In this document: piece after piece, positions 52,845-62,044 of the stretch
How the letters are laid out: the number at the start of each line of letters is the position of its first letter
How positions within the stretch are numbered: position 1 is the stretch's first letter
From: Acidimicrobiales bacterium
GTDB lineage: Bacteria > Actinomycetota > Acidimicrobiia > Acidimicrobiales > Aldehydirespiratoraceae
Reading direction: 5' to 3'
Assembly: GCA_041394245.1 (NCBI GenBank)
Contig: JAWKIR010000004.1
Location: forward strand, 372,001-436,000
Length of the DNA: 64,000 nt
Made by a program: the position numbers and the translations under genes
The notes under the pieces: generated by a model
Seen by the model: only the letters and a program-made list of their open reading frames with translations
Database searches by the model: none
Told to the model about the DNA's origin: nothing

Positions 52845-55055
52845 ATGACGGGCGAGGCACACGACGGCGAGGTTGCGGGGGCGGCTGCATCGCTCGCGGC
52901 CGCGGTGCTCGAAGAGGAGGCGAAGCGTCAGGACGCCCAAGCCGCTCGTGATGCCGCAGTGCTGCTCCCGGATGATCTCCTCCCCGGCGTCGGCGATGAT
53001 CCGATGACCCTGCGGGAGGCGATGAGGATCGGCGGCAAGACGACGGTCGTCCTCTTGTTCTTCCTGAACTTCATCGACGATCTTCCTCGTGCGATCCGGG
53101 TGATCGGTCCCGACATCCAGGACTCGCTCAAGATCTCCGACACCGTCCTCGCCGGTGTGCTCGGCTTCGGTGGCGTCGCCCTCGTGCTCGGGGCGGTGCC
53201 GATGGCGGCGCTCGCCGACCGTGTCACCCGGGTGCGCATCATTCCGATCGCGTCATTCTTCTGGGCGGCGACGCTCGCCCTCTCGGGCTTCATCGTCAAC
53301 GCCTTCCAGTTGTTCTGGACGAACGCGGCCACCGGGTTCGGTCAGGCGTACCGGATCCCGGTGTCGAACTCGCTGCTGACCGACGCCTATCCGATCCCGT
53401 CCCGTTCGCGGGTGTTCGCCTTCGAGGGTCTCGGTCGGCCCCTCGGGCAGCTCCTCGGTCCGCTCACGATCGGGTTGATCGCGACCACTGCGGGCGGCGA
53501 CGAGGGTTGGCGTTGGGCGTTCTACCTCCTCGCCATTCCGCCGGTGATCGTCGGAATCGCGTCGTTCACGATGAAGGAGCCGCGGCGCGGGCAGAACGAA
53601 CAGTCCGCGCTGCTCACCGATGAGGCGGTCGACGTCGACGAACTCGAACCGTCGATGAGCACCGCCCTCGCTCGTCTGCGCAAGATCCGCACCTTCTACT
53701 TCTTCGCCACCGGCATCGGAGTGCTCGGGTTCGCCCTGATCGCGGTCCCGGGTCAGTTCAACCTCCTGCTCGACGACAAGTACGGACTCGACGCGCTCGA
53801 CCGGGGCATCATCGAGGCGCTTCTCTGGGTCCCGTCGCTGATCGCCATCCCGCTGGCCGGTCGCGCGTTCGACAGGAAGTTCCGCGAGGACCCCGAGTCG
53901 ATGGTGAAGCTCACCGGCGGTCTCATCGCGATGGCGGGGGTCATCTACCTGATCGCCCTTCCCATGAAGCCACTGTGGCTCCTCGTTCTCGGGATCGGTC
54001 TCGCCCAGGCGTGCATCTCGGCTGCGTTCATCGCCGCCCCGACGATCATCGCCGCAGTCGCGCCCTACCGGATCCGGGCCCAGGCGTTCGCCCTGCTGCC
54101 GGTCTTCATCTTCCTCATGGGCGGCTTCATCGGCGGCATCGTCGCCGGCCAGATCTCCGACGCCTACAACAACCGCACCGCGATGCTCCTGCTGGCGCCA
54201 TGGACGGCGATGATCGGCGGCTGGCTGATCCGACGTGGGGCGTTCCACATCCGCCGCGACATCTCGCTGGCCGTCGAGGAACTGCTCGAGGAGCAGGAAG
54301 AGGCCCGAAAGATCGCTGCCGGTGAGGTCGTCCCCGCCCTCCAGGTCCGTAATCTCGACTTCAGCTACGGCCCCGTGCAGGTGCTCTTCGACGTGGAGAT
54401 CGAGGTCGCCAAGGGCGAAGTCGTCGCTCTGCTCGGCACCAACGGCGCAGGCAAGTCGACGCTCCTCCGAGCGATCTCGGGCCTCGGCATCCCGGATCGT
54501 GGCGTGGTGCGGCTCAACGGCCGCACCATCACCTATGCCGAGGCCGAGACCCGGTTCCGCGTCGGCATCGTGCAGCTGCGCGGCGGCTCGGGCATCTTCC
54601 CGTCGCTCTCCATCGGGGAGAACCTCCGCGCCTCGCTCCTCGGTAGCAATGTCGAGTCCGACGATGCCGACCGTCGGGTGGCGACGGCGCTCGACATGTT
54701 CCCGGCGCTCCAGGGCCGACTCGGCGAACCCGCCGGCGATCTGTCCGGAGGGCAGCAGCAGATGCTCGCACTGGCGATGGCATTGCTTCACGAACCCGAG
54801 ATCTTGATCATCGACGAGCTGAGCCTCGGTCTCGCCCCCGTCGTCGTGCAGGAGTTGCTGGCGGTCGTCGAGCGGCTCAAGGCCGAAGGGCAGACGATGA
54901 TCATCGTCGAGCAGTCGCTCAACGTGGCGCTCGCGTTCGCCGATCGGGCGATCTTCATGGAGAAGGGGGTCGTGCGGTTCGAGGGTCCGGCCCGGGAGTT
55001 GGCCGAGCGCGACGACCTGGCCAGAGCCGTCTTCCTCGGAGGGGAGGGCGGATGA
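52845..55055 (+). CDS. MFS transporter fused to a LivF-type ABC ATPase
   Basis: 736 residues. Residues about 60-470 form an MFS domain with about 12 hydrophobic helices (VVLLFFLNFIDDLPRAIRVI, GFGGVALVLGAVPMAALADR with a motif-A-like LADRVTRVR). After a cytoplasmic linker (VEELLEEQEEARKIAAGE), residues about 500-736 are an ABC ATPase of the LivF class: Walker A GTNGAGKST (about 531-539), signature LSGGQQQMLALAMAL, Walker B LIIDELSLGLAP, switch His replaced by Gln in IIVEQSLNVA as is usual for LivF. The frame is continuous, so the fusion is real in this assembly. Stop overlaps the next gene by four bases. Confidence 0.9.
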   Translation: MTGEAHDGEVAGAAASLAAAVLEEEAKRQDAQAARDAAVLLPDDLLPGVGDDPMTLREAMRIGGKTTVVLLFFLNFIDDLPRAIRVIGPDIQDSLKISDTVLAGVLGFGGVALVLGAVPMAALADRVTRVRIIPIASFFWAATLALSGFIVNAFQLFWTNAATGFGQAYRIPVSNSLLTDAYPIPSRSRVFAFEGLGRPLGQLLGPLTIGLIATTAGGDEGWRWAFYLLAIPPVIVGIASFTMKEPRRGQNEQSALLTDEAVDVDELEPSMSTALARLRKIRTFYFFATGIGVLGFALIAVPGQFNLLLDDKYGLDALDRGIIEALLWVPSLIAIPLAGRAFDRKFREDPESMVKLTGGLIAMAGVIYLIALPMKPLWLLVLGIGLAQACISAAFIAAPTIIAAVAPYRIRAQAFALLPVFIFLMGGFIGGIVAGQISDAYNNRTAMLLLAPWTAMIGGWLIRRGAFHIRRDISLAVEELLEEQEEARKIAAGEVVPALQVRNLDFSYGPVQVLFDVEIEVAKGEVVALLGTNGAGKSTLLRAISGLGIPDRGVVRLNGRTITYAEAETRFRVGIVQLRGGSGIFPSLSIGENLRASLLGSNVESDDADRRVATALDMFPALQGRLGEPAGDLSGGQQQMLALAMALLHEPEILIIDELSLGLAPVVVQELLAVVERLKAEGQTMIIVEQSLNVALAFADRAIFMEKGVVRFEGPARELAERDDLARAVFLGGEGG

Positions 55056-57901
55056 TCGAACTCTTCGGCTTCGAGTTCGGCCAGCAGGATCTGGTCATCG
55101 GCCTCATCACCGGCCTGAGCTACGCGGCCCTCGCCGCAGGTTTCGTGCTCGTCTATCGCTCCACCGGGGTGTTGAACTTCGCGCACGGCGAGATCGGGTT
55201 CTTCGGACTCGCCCTCTTCGTGATGATGATCGTCAACTATGGCGTCAACTGGTGGTTGGCGTTCGCGGTCGCAGTGTTCGCCACCGCCTTCATCGGCATG
55301 GCGGTCGAACTCATCGTGGTGCGAAGACTCTTCGAATCACCGCGCCTGGTGCTGCTGATCGCGACGATCGGCGTCGCGCAGATCCTCACGCTGGCTCGGG
55401 TGGCGTGGATCCCCGACATCACGGCCGGTGGGCCGATCCCCACCGCCTTCGACATCAGCTGGAATCCGACCGATCACATCTCGCTCGCCTCTCGCGAACT
55501 CGTGGTGCTCCTGGTCGTACCGGTGCTGATCCTCCTGCTCGCCGTGTTCATGACGCGCACGAAGTTCGGTCTGGCCGTGCGGGCGTCGGCCGACAACGCC
55601 GACACGGCGCGGGTCTACGGCACCTCGCCGCGGCGCGTTTCCACCATCGTGTGGACCGTCGCTGCCGGCTTCGCCGCGGTCACCGCGATCGTCACCGCCC
55701 CCTTCACGGTGCTCAGTGCGGCCGCCGTCGACGACACGGGCAACCTCCTCGTCGAGCAACTGCTGCTGCGCGTGCTCGTGGTCTCGCTGCTGGCTCGGAT
55801 GCGGTCGCTGCCCGGCGTGGTGGTGGCCGGTCTGGGTGTCGGCGTCGCCGAGAAGCTGGTACGCAGCAATGTCGACAACGCCGACATCGTCAACGCCTGG
55901 ATGTTCGTCGCCGTGCTGGTGATCGTGATCTGGGTGGTCCGCGGTGAACGCCAGGACGGCTGGTCGCTCTCGCCGGCGAGCCGCCCGATCCCGGAACGAC
56001 TCCGCAGCGTCTGGTGGGTGCGCAACATCAACGCGATCGGCCTGGCTCTCCTCTTCGCCGCCCTCGCCATGGTCCCGGTCTTCGTCACGACGTCGGGCGG
56101 CATCTCGGTGTGGACCCGGATCGTGCTGTTCGCGATGGTCGCACTGTCACTGTCGATCCTCACCGGGTGGGCCGGGCAGCTGTCGCTCGGCCAGTTCGCC
56201 TTCGTGGGTGTCGGAGCGCTCTCGACCGTTGCGTTCACGAAGGGCCACGACATCCCGATCCCCTTCGATCTGTTCGACCTGAGCATCGAGGCACCGTGGG
56301 GGATCGCGGTCATCTTGTCCGTGGGCCTCGGCGTGGTGATGGCGCTGCTGATCGGACTCCCGGCGCTTCGCGTGCGGGGGCTCTTCCTCGCGGTGACCAC
56401 CCTGGCCTTCGCGGTGGCTGCCAGCTCGTGGCTCTTCGACCAGACCTTTTTCTCGGGAGGAACGAGCTTCCCCCGTCCGCCGTCTCCTCCGTCGTTCCTC
56501 GGGCTCGACTTCGGCGCCTCCCGGCGGAGCCTCTACCTCCTGTGCCTGACGGCGTTGATCGTGGTCTCGTGGATCGCGTCGAGAATCCGGGCGTCGGGTC
56601 TGGGTCGCACGATGATCGCCGTGCGAGACAACGAAGACATGGCGGCGGCCTCGACCGTGTCGCCGGCGCGGGCCAAGCTGTCCGCCTTCGCCATCTCCGG
56701 TGGCATCAGCGCGCTGGCCGGTTCGTTGTTCGTGATCTCGCAGGGATCGCTGTCGCCGGGCACCGACTTCGCGCCGGCCGAGTCGCTGCGAGTGATCGTG
56801 ATGGCGATCATCGGTGGTCTCGGCTCCGTCGCCGGCCCGATCCTCGGTTCGTTGTGGATCCTGGGCATCAGCGAGGTGACCCCCGAACGCCTGCGCAACC
56901 TCCAGTCGCTGTTGACCTCCAACATCGGCCTCCTGGTGCTGTTGATGTACTTCCCCGGAGGTCTGCTCCAGCTCGTCCACGGTGCCCGCGACGCGCTGTT
57001 GCGCGTCGCCGACCGCCGCTACGAGGCTTCCGAGCGTGGCGCGGTCGTCCCGGCGACCCAGAAGGCGGTGCCGGTCCCGACGACGGGAGCGGTGCGAGCG
57101 GTGCTCGAGGGACCGGCGCTGTCGGTTCGCGGGGTGACCGTCCGCTTCGGCGGCAACGTCGCCGTCGACAACGTGTCGTTCGACGTCGCCCCCGGAGAAC
57201 TGGTCGGGCTGATCGGTACGAACGGTGCAGGCAAGTCGACGCTGCTCAACGCAGTGAGCGGGTTCGTGCCCTCCGACGGCAAGGTCGAGGTGCTCGGCGT
57301 CGACGTCTCGAACCGCAGTGCCGCCGCCCGGCACACCGTGGGCCTCGGCCGGGGGTTCCAATCGGCGCGGCTCTATCCGGAGTTGACGGTGCGCGAAGCA
57401 CTGATGGTCGCGCTCGAGGCACGGCAGCACTCGCTGTTGGTGCCGTCGATGTTCGGCATCCCGCCCTCGCCGTCGCACGAGCGGGCCAAGCGGTCGGATG
57501 CGTCGGAGATCATCGACTATCTCGGGCTCGGTCGCTACGCCGACCAGGTCATCGGAGCGCTGTCGACCGGCACGCGACGGATCGTGGAGCTCGGCTCCTT
57601 GTTGGCGGTCGACGCTCGGGTGCTGCTCCTCGATGAGCCCACCGGCGGTGTCGCCCAACGCGAGACCGAGGCATTCGGACCTCTCATCAAGAAGATCCAG
57701 GAGGAGCTCGACGCGTCGGTGGTGGTCATCGAGCACGACATGCCGCTGGTGATGTCGATCAGCGATCGCGTCTATTGCCTCGAGTCCGGCGCGGTGATCG
57801 CCGAGGGAACGCCCGATGAGGTACGGAACAACCCGCAGGTGATCGCGAGCTATCTGGGGACCGACGAACGGGCGATCCAACGGTCCAACGCAGGCGATTG
57901 A
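55052..57901 (+). CDS. Fused LivH-LivM-LivG branched-chain-type ABC transporter protein
   Basis: 949 residues. About 1-300 is a LivH permease (GLSYAALAAGFVLVYRSTGV, NFAHGEIGFFG). About 320-650 is a LivM permease (GWAGQLSLGQFAFVGVGA, RDNEDMAAASTVSPARAK, AIIGGLGSVAGPILGS). About 690-949 is a LivG ATPase (Walker A GTNGAGKST from about 722, signature LSTGTRRIVELG, Walker B VLLLDEPTGG, switch VVIEHDMPLVM). With the upstream MFS-LivF protein it provides two permeases and two ATPases. The ATG overlaps the upstream stop by four bases. Confidence 0.93.
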   Translation: MIELFGFEFGQQDLVIGLITGLSYAALAAGFVLVYRSTGVLNFAHGEIGFFGLALFVMMIVNYGVNWWLAFAVAVFATAFIGMAVELIVVRRLFESPRLVLLIATIGVAQILTLARVAWIPDITAGGPIPTAFDISWNPTDHISLASRELVVLLVVPVLILLLAVFMTRTKFGLAVRASADNADTARVYGTSPRRVSTIVWTVAAGFAAVTAIVTAPFTVLSAAAVDDTGNLLVEQLLLRVLVVSLLARMRSLPGVVVAGLGVGVAEKLVRSNVDNADIVNAWMFVAVLVIVIWVVRGERQDGWSLSPASRPIPERLRSVWWVRNINAIGLALLFAALAMVPVFVTTSGGISVWTRIVLFAMVALSLSILTGWAGQLSLGQFAFVGVGALSTVAFTKGHDIPIPFDLFDLSIEAPWGIAVILSVGLGVVMALLIGLPALRVRGLFLAVTTLAFAVAASSWLFDQTFFSGGTSFPRPPSPPSFLGLDFGASRRSLYLLCLTALIVVSWIASRIRASGLGRTMIAVRDNEDMAAASTVSPARAKLSAFAISGGISALAGSLFVISQGSLSPGTDFAPAESLRVIVMAIIGGLGSVAGPILGSLWILGISEVTPERLRNLQSLLTSNIGLLVLLMYFPGGLLQLVHGARDALLRVADRRYEASERGAVVPATQKAVPVPTTGAVRAVLEGPALSVRGVTVRFGGNVAVDNVSFDVAPGELVGLIGTNGAGKSTLLNAVSGFVPSDGKVEVLGVDVSNRSAAARHTVGLGRGFQSARLYPELTVREALMVALEARQHSLLVPSMFGIPPSPSHERAKRSDASEIIDYLGLGRYADQVIGALSTGTRRIVELGSLLAVDARVLLLDEPTGGVAQRETEAFGPLIKKIQEELDASVVVIEHDMPLVMSISDRVYCLESGAVIAEGTPDEVRNNPQVIASYLGTDERAIQRSNAGD

Positions 57902-57987
57902 TCCGCGCGAAAACCGTCAACTCGCCGCCGGGCTGACCGACAGGACAGGCACGAATCGAGAGGCGATGCGCCTCGAGGAGATCTGCT

Positions 57988-59370
57988 GTGTCATCAGTCG
58001 CGAACGATCCGGCACTTCGGCCGCCCAAGTCGCCCGAGGATCTCGGGGTGCCCTACGCGCTCGTGGCCGACCTGGTGCTGCGCCGCTGCCTCTTCGAGGG
58101 GAAGACGAACGTCACCGGACTCTCGAACGCGCTCGCGCTGAACGCCGGTCTGGTCGACAAGATCGTCCAGGAGCTGCGGGAGAAGAAGGAGATCGAGGTC
58201 CTCGGCATGGTGGGGCGTGACTACACGCTCGCCCTGACCGGCCTGGGTCAGGAGCACGCCACCGACCGCCTCGCTCAATCGCGCTACGCCGGCGCCTGTC
58301 CCGTGTCGCTCGAGCACTATCGCGCCGTCGTCGCCGCCCAGCGTCTGGCGGTCTACGTCAATCGCGAACGGCTGAAGACCGCGTTCTCCGATCTCGTCAT
58401 CTCCGACGAGTTGCTCGACGAACTCGGCCCGGCTCTCAACGCCAACGGTGCCATGTTCCTCTACGGGCCCCCCGGTACCGGCAAGACGTCGATCGCCGAG
58501 CGGATCGTGCGGATCAGTCCGGACCATGTGCTCGTGCCGAAGGCGATCGAGGTCGACGGCCAGATCATCAGCGTGTTCGACTCGACGGTCCACTCGCCGG
58601 CCGAGAAGCAACCCGATGATCTCGATCCCCGTTGGATCCTCTGCAGCCGGCCCCGCGTCGTGGTCGGCGGAGAGCTGGTCGGTTCGATGCTCGATCTCAC
58701 CTTCGACCAGACCAGCGGCATCTATCTCGCCCCGCTCCAGATGAAGGCGAACAACGGCGTGATGATCATCGACGACTTCGGTCGTCAGGTGCTCACGCCC
58801 GACCAACTCCTCAATCGCTGGATCGTGCCGCTCGATCGGCGTGTGGACTACCTCTCGCTCAACTACGGGGTCAGCTTCGAGGTGCCCTTCGACGTGAAGG
58901 TCGTCCTGTCGACCAACCTCGATCCCAGCGACCTGGGCGACGAAGCCTTCTTCCGTCGGATCCAGACCAAGATCTTCATCGGTTCGATCACCGAGGACGC
59001 CTTCGACTGGATCCTGGCTCGAGTCGCGCACGCCATGGGGGTCGGCTGCGATGGCGAGTCGGCGGCGTACCTGCGGATGCTGTGCATCGCCGAGGGCGGC
59101 GACCTGCGTCCGTACCTTCCGGCCGACGTCTGCAAGCTCGTGAAGGCCCTCGCCCTGTACGAGGGGATCGCTCCGGTTCTCGATCGCCACTCGATCGACC
59201 GCGTGCTGCGGCTCTACTACACGAAGGGTCTCGGCGGACCCGGCGGCTACGGCAAGTCGGCCGAGCCGGTCGATGTCGCCGAGATCGCGACAACACCGTC
59301 GGCCGCCGCTCCGGCCGCACCTGCGCAACCGGCACCGGCACCGGCACCGGCACAGGTCAGCACGTTCTAG
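57988..59370 (+). CDS. AAA ATPase with N-terminal winged-helix domain
   Basis: 460 residues, GTG start after GAGGAG. Residues about 25-95 form a winged helix (LRRCLFEGKTNVTGLSNALA, VDKIVQELREKKEIEVLG). Residues about 140-370 are an AAA+ core with Walker A YGPPGTGKTSIAERI, Walker B VMIIDDFGRQ, sensor 1 VVLSTNLDP and an Arg-finger region (FFRRIQTKIFI). The C-terminus is an Ala/Pro low-complexity tail. The core recalls MoxR-like or remodelling ATPases; the target is unknown. A GAGGCG-ATG-CGCCTC hairpin (57960-57974) precedes the RBS. Confidence 0.85.
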   Translation: MSSVANDPALRPPKSPEDLGVPYALVADLVLRRCLFEGKTNVTGLSNALALNAGLVDKIVQELREKKEIEVLGMVGRDYTLALTGLGQEHATDRLAQSRYAGACPVSLEHYRAVVAAQRLAVYVNRERLKTAFSDLVISDELLDELGPALNANGAMFLYGPPGTGKTSIAERIVRISPDHVLVPKAIEVDGQIISVFDSTVHSPAEKQPDDLDPRWILCSRPRVVVGGELVGSMLDLTFDQTSGIYLAPLQMKANNGVMIIDDFGRQVLTPDQLLNRWIVPLDRRVDYLSLNYGVSFEVPFDVKVVLSTNLDPSDLGDEAFFRRIQTKIFIGSITEDAFDWILARVAHAMGVGCDGESAAYLRMLCIAEGGDLRPYLPADVCKLVKALALYEGIAPVLDRHSIDRVLRLYYTKGLGGPGGYGKSAEPVDVAEIATTPSAAAPAAPAQPAPAPAPAQVSTF

Positions 59371-59437
59371 TCCGGCCCCGGTCGATCGCCCGAGGCCTCC
59401 CCGCAGCCGGTGGATGCGTCCCGGCTACGGTGCCCCG

Positions 59438-60367
59438 ATGGACTTCAGCTTCTGGCCCACGACCGCGCAACCCTGGGCCGACCTGCTGCGTGGGTGTCGG
59501 TGGGCCGAGGCGGAGGGATGGCACGGCATCTGGGTGCCCGACCACTTCATGACCAACGTCGGGCTCGGTGTTGACGACCGAGCCGCCACCGAGGAGCTCG
59601 CGCCCTGGCTCGAAGCCTGGACCACCCAGGCCGCGCTCGCCGCGCTCGTTCCCAGGGTCCGTATCGGTGCCATGGTGAGCGGGAATCTGTACCGCCACCC
59701 GGCCGTCGTCGCGAACATGGCGGGAACCATCGACGAGATCTCGGGTGGTCGCTTCGTCGTCGGGCTCGGCGCCGGGTGGCAGGAGAACGAACACGCCCGA
59801 TACGGGATCGAACTCACGGATCCCGGCGATCGCTCCGACCGCCTCGAGGAGGCGTGCCGGGTGATTCGAGGGCTGCTGGACAACGAGCGCACGTCCTTCG
59901 CGGGCCGGCACTACGAACTCGACGGCGCGCCGTGCGAGCCGAGCGGGCATGGTCGACGCATCCCGTTGCTCGTGGGCGGCAAGGGTGAGCGGCGCACGTT
60001 GCGCACCGTCGCTCGCCACGCCGACGAGTGGAATGTGTGGGCCACCCCCGACGAAGTCGGACCGAAGCGGCAGGTGATCGAGCGATGGTGTGACGAGATC
60101 GGCCGCGACCCGGCGGAGATCCGGATCACGATCTCGGTGATGACGCGGTTCTGCGATTCGGCGAAGGAACGCGACGAGGTTCGTCGTCGACTCGGCAACC
60201 ACGGCGGCCTCGTCGGTGCCGGAGCCGACGAGATCCGGGAGGCGGCGGGCGCCTACGCGGCCGCCGGCGTCGATGAGCTCGTGGTCGCCGACTTCAATCT
60301 GCCACGTGGCGCTCGGGAGGACGTGCTCGGTCGCCTCCAGCAGGAAGTCCTCGAGGAATTCCGCTGA
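59438..60367 (+). CDS. Luciferase-like (LLM) oxidoreductase, probably F420-dependent
   Basis: A 309-residue TIM-barrel protein of the bacterial luciferase superfamily. Motifs: HGIWVPDHFM, LEAWTTQAALAALVPRVRIG, VSGNLYRHPAVVANMAGTID, ISGGRFVVGLGAGWQENEHA and IPLLVGGKGERRTLRTVARH. Actinobacterial members mostly use coenzyme F420; FMN use cannot be excluded. The substrate is unknown. TACGGT (59426-59431) ends six bases before the ATG, so it is probably leaderless. Confidence 0.9.
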   Translation: MDFSFWPTTAQPWADLLRGCRWAEAEGWHGIWVPDHFMTNVGLGVDDRAATEELAPWLEAWTTQAALAALVPRVRIGAMVSGNLYRHPAVVANMAGTIDEISGGRFVVGLGAGWQENEHARYGIELTDPGDRSDRLEEACRVIRGLLDNERTSFAGRHYELDGAPCEPSGHGRRIPLLVGGKGERRTLRTVARHADEWNVWATPDEVGPKRQVIERWCDEIGRDPAEIRITISVMTRFCDSAKERDEVRRRLGNHGGLVGAGADEIREAAGAYAAAGVDELVVADFNLPRGAREDVLGRLQQEVLEEFR

Positions 60368-60440
60368 CGGGAGCCTCGGGTGACGCCTCGATGATGGCCC
60401 GTCGGCAGGGTGGCTCTCCCACGACAGAGGAGGAAGTCGC

Positions 60441-61067
60441 ATGAGGTCCATCACGCGAATCGTCGGCGCGCTCGCCGTTGTGCTGGTCATCGCGGCGGCA
60501 TGCAGCGACGATGCCGTCGATCAGGTGCAGGTCGACGATGTTGTCGACGACCTGCTCGACGAGGGTGCCGAGACTTCCACTCCGGAGAGCGAGGACCCGC
60601 CCTCGGATGCGGAGGAACCACCCGCGGAGCCGGAGGAACCGCCGGCTGTCGTTGTGGCGGAGCCCGAGGACAACTGCGTGATCCTGCGGCACTACCAGGC
60701 GACCGGTCTCTTCGACACCGCCCCCTACTACGTGACCGTCACGACCCGGATCGACATCGTGGAGGATGACGAGGTGACCGTCACCATGCCGGGCGATGTG
60801 GAGTTCGACCTGGGCGTGTGGCCCACCGACGACGTCGAGGGCATCGGCCAGATCGACGTCAACTTCCCCGTCTTCGGACCGGGCCCGGTCGGCCTGCCGG
60901 AGGTCATGGTCAACGGCGAGCCGTTGGGCCTGGCTGATCTGTTCTGGGGCGGCAACACATCGTTCGAGGCGGCCGGGGCCGACGTGCGCGACGAGGAGAT
61001 CTACGGCAAGACGATCCCCTGCACCGCCCCCTACATGGTGCAGATCGATCCGAACTCGATCTCCTAG
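60441..61067 (+). CDS. Putative secreted lipoprotein
   Basis: 208 residues with a lipoprotein signal (GALAVVLVIAAACSDD), a Glu/Pro/Asp-rich linker (EEPPAEPEEPPAV) and a C-terminal beta-rich domain (about 75-208) carrying two Cys (DNCVILRHYQ and TIPCTAPYM) that may form a disulfide. GAGG precedes the ATG. No known family recognised. Its 3' end overlaps the convergent phosphoribosyltransferase gene by four bases. Confidence 0.7.
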   Translation: MRSITRIVGALAVVLVIAAACSDDAVDQVQVDDVVDDLLDEGAETSTPESEDPPSDAEEPPAEPEEPPAVVVAEPEDNCVILRHYQATGLFDTAPYYVTVTTRIDIVEDDEVTVTMPGDVEFDLGVWPTDDVEGIGQIDVNFPVFGPGPVGLPEVMVNGEPLGLADLFWGGNTSFEAAGADVRDEEIYGKTIPCTAPYMVQIDPNSIS

Positions 61068-61570
61068 GCGTCGCTCACTCGATGGCGGGCGTCCTCGGCA
61101 TTGACCACCGGCGCCTCCGTGGACCACGGGAAGTTGATCCACTGATCGGTCCGCTTCCAGACGTAGTCGCACTTCACGAGCGAGTGGGACTTCTCGTAGA
61201 GGACTGCGGTCCGTACTTCGGCGACGCGATCGACACAGAAGTCGTAGACCATCTTCAGGGTGTGGCCAGTGTCGGCGACGTCGTCGGCGATCAGGATCTT
61301 GGCGTCGTCCATGTCGACGAAGTCGACATAGGGAGGGAGCATCACGGGAACCGGGAGGCGCTCGTCGACGCCGGTGTAGTACTCGCAGTTCATCACGTAG
61401 ATGTTCTTCACCGACAGGGCGTAGCCCATCGATCCGGCGACGAAGAGTCCGCCGCGGGCGATCGCGAGGATCATCTCGGGGCGGTACCCGTCGTCGGCGA
61501 CGGTGGTGGACAGCTCTCGAACGGCGGTGCCGTAGGTGGCGTAGTCGAGGATCTCGCGCGCTTCGCTCAT
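61064..61570 (-). CDS. Phosphoribosyltransferase
   Basis: A 168-residue type I phosphoribosyltransferase. The PRPP-binding loop is KILIADDVADTGHTLKMV, with MILAIARGGLFVAGSMGYAL upstream and a C-terminal DQWINFPWS motif seen in xanthine/hypoxanthine-type (Gpt-like) enzymes. It likely salvages a purine base; the exact base is not determined. TAGATT (61582-61577) ends six bases before the ATG, and that box overlaps the one for the divergent NTF2-like gene. Confidence 0.88.
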   Translation of the reverse strand: MSEAREILDYATYGTAVRELSTTVADDGYRPEMILAIARGGLFVAGSMGYALSVKNIYVMNCEYYTGVDERLPVPVMLPPYVDFVDMDDAKILIADDVADTGHTLKMVYDFCVDRVAEVRTAVLYEKSHSLVKCDYVWKRTDQWINFPWSTEAPVVNAEDARHRVSDA

Positions 61571-61576
61571 CGTCGG

Positions 61577-61586
61577 AATCTAGCTG
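61577..61586. promoter_or_regulatory. Overlapping divergent -10 boxes (PRTase / NTF2-like gene)
   Basis: AATCTAGCTG gives TAGATT on the minus strand (61582-61577) and TAGCTG on the plus strand (61581-61586), sharing two bases. The geometry repeats that at 3075-3084: a central CTAG with two leaderless or near-leaderless genes pointing apart. Confidence 0.45.
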
Positions 61587-61599
61587 GAAGGATGGATGG

Positions 61600-62043
61600 A
61601 TGATTCATGCCGTCATCGACAACTGGAACGCTCACCTCCGCGGGGAGTTCCCCGGCGGCCTCGACGAGTTGTTGCACGACGACTGTGTGTTCCTGTCGCC
61701 CATCGTGTTCACGCCGCAGCGGGGCAAGGAGTTGACCAAGCTCTATCTGGCAGCGGCCGGAAACGTGCTGCCCGGTGACTCCGGCGATGCTGACGGCCAG
61801 ACGCCGACACCGGCCACCGACGATGCAGACGGCAAGTTCCGCTATGCGAAGAAGGTGCTCGACGGCAACCACGCGGTGCTCGAGTTCGAGACCACCGTTG
61901 ACGGCATCGCCGTCAACGGCGTCGACATCATCACCTGCGACGACGACGGCAAGATCGTCGAATTCAAGGTGATGATTCGTCCCCTCAAGGCCGTCAACAA
62001 GGTCCACGAGAACATGAAGGCCATGCTCGAGAAGCTGTCCTGA
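61600..62043 (+). CDS. SnoaL/NTF2-like protein
   Basis: A 147-residue single-domain protein of the cone-shaped NTF2-like fold: an N-terminal helix (HAVIDNWNAHLRGEFPGGLD), DELLHDDCVFLSPIVFTPQ, then alternating strands ending in VEFKVMIRPLKAVNKVHENM. The family includes isomerases, dehydratases and ligand binders; no catalytic residues can be assigned. GGAAGG precedes several overlapping ATGs; the in-frame one is 61600. A 24-bp perfect hairpin begins two bases after the stop. Confidence 0.8.
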   Translation: MIHAVIDNWNAHLRGEFPGGLDELLHDDCVFLSPIVFTPQRGKELTKLYLAAAGNVLPGDSGDADGQTPTPATDDADGKFRYAKKVLDGNHAVLEFETTVDGIAVNGVDIITCDDDGKIVEFKVMIRPLKAVNKVHENMKAMLEKLS

Positions 62044-62044
62044 T

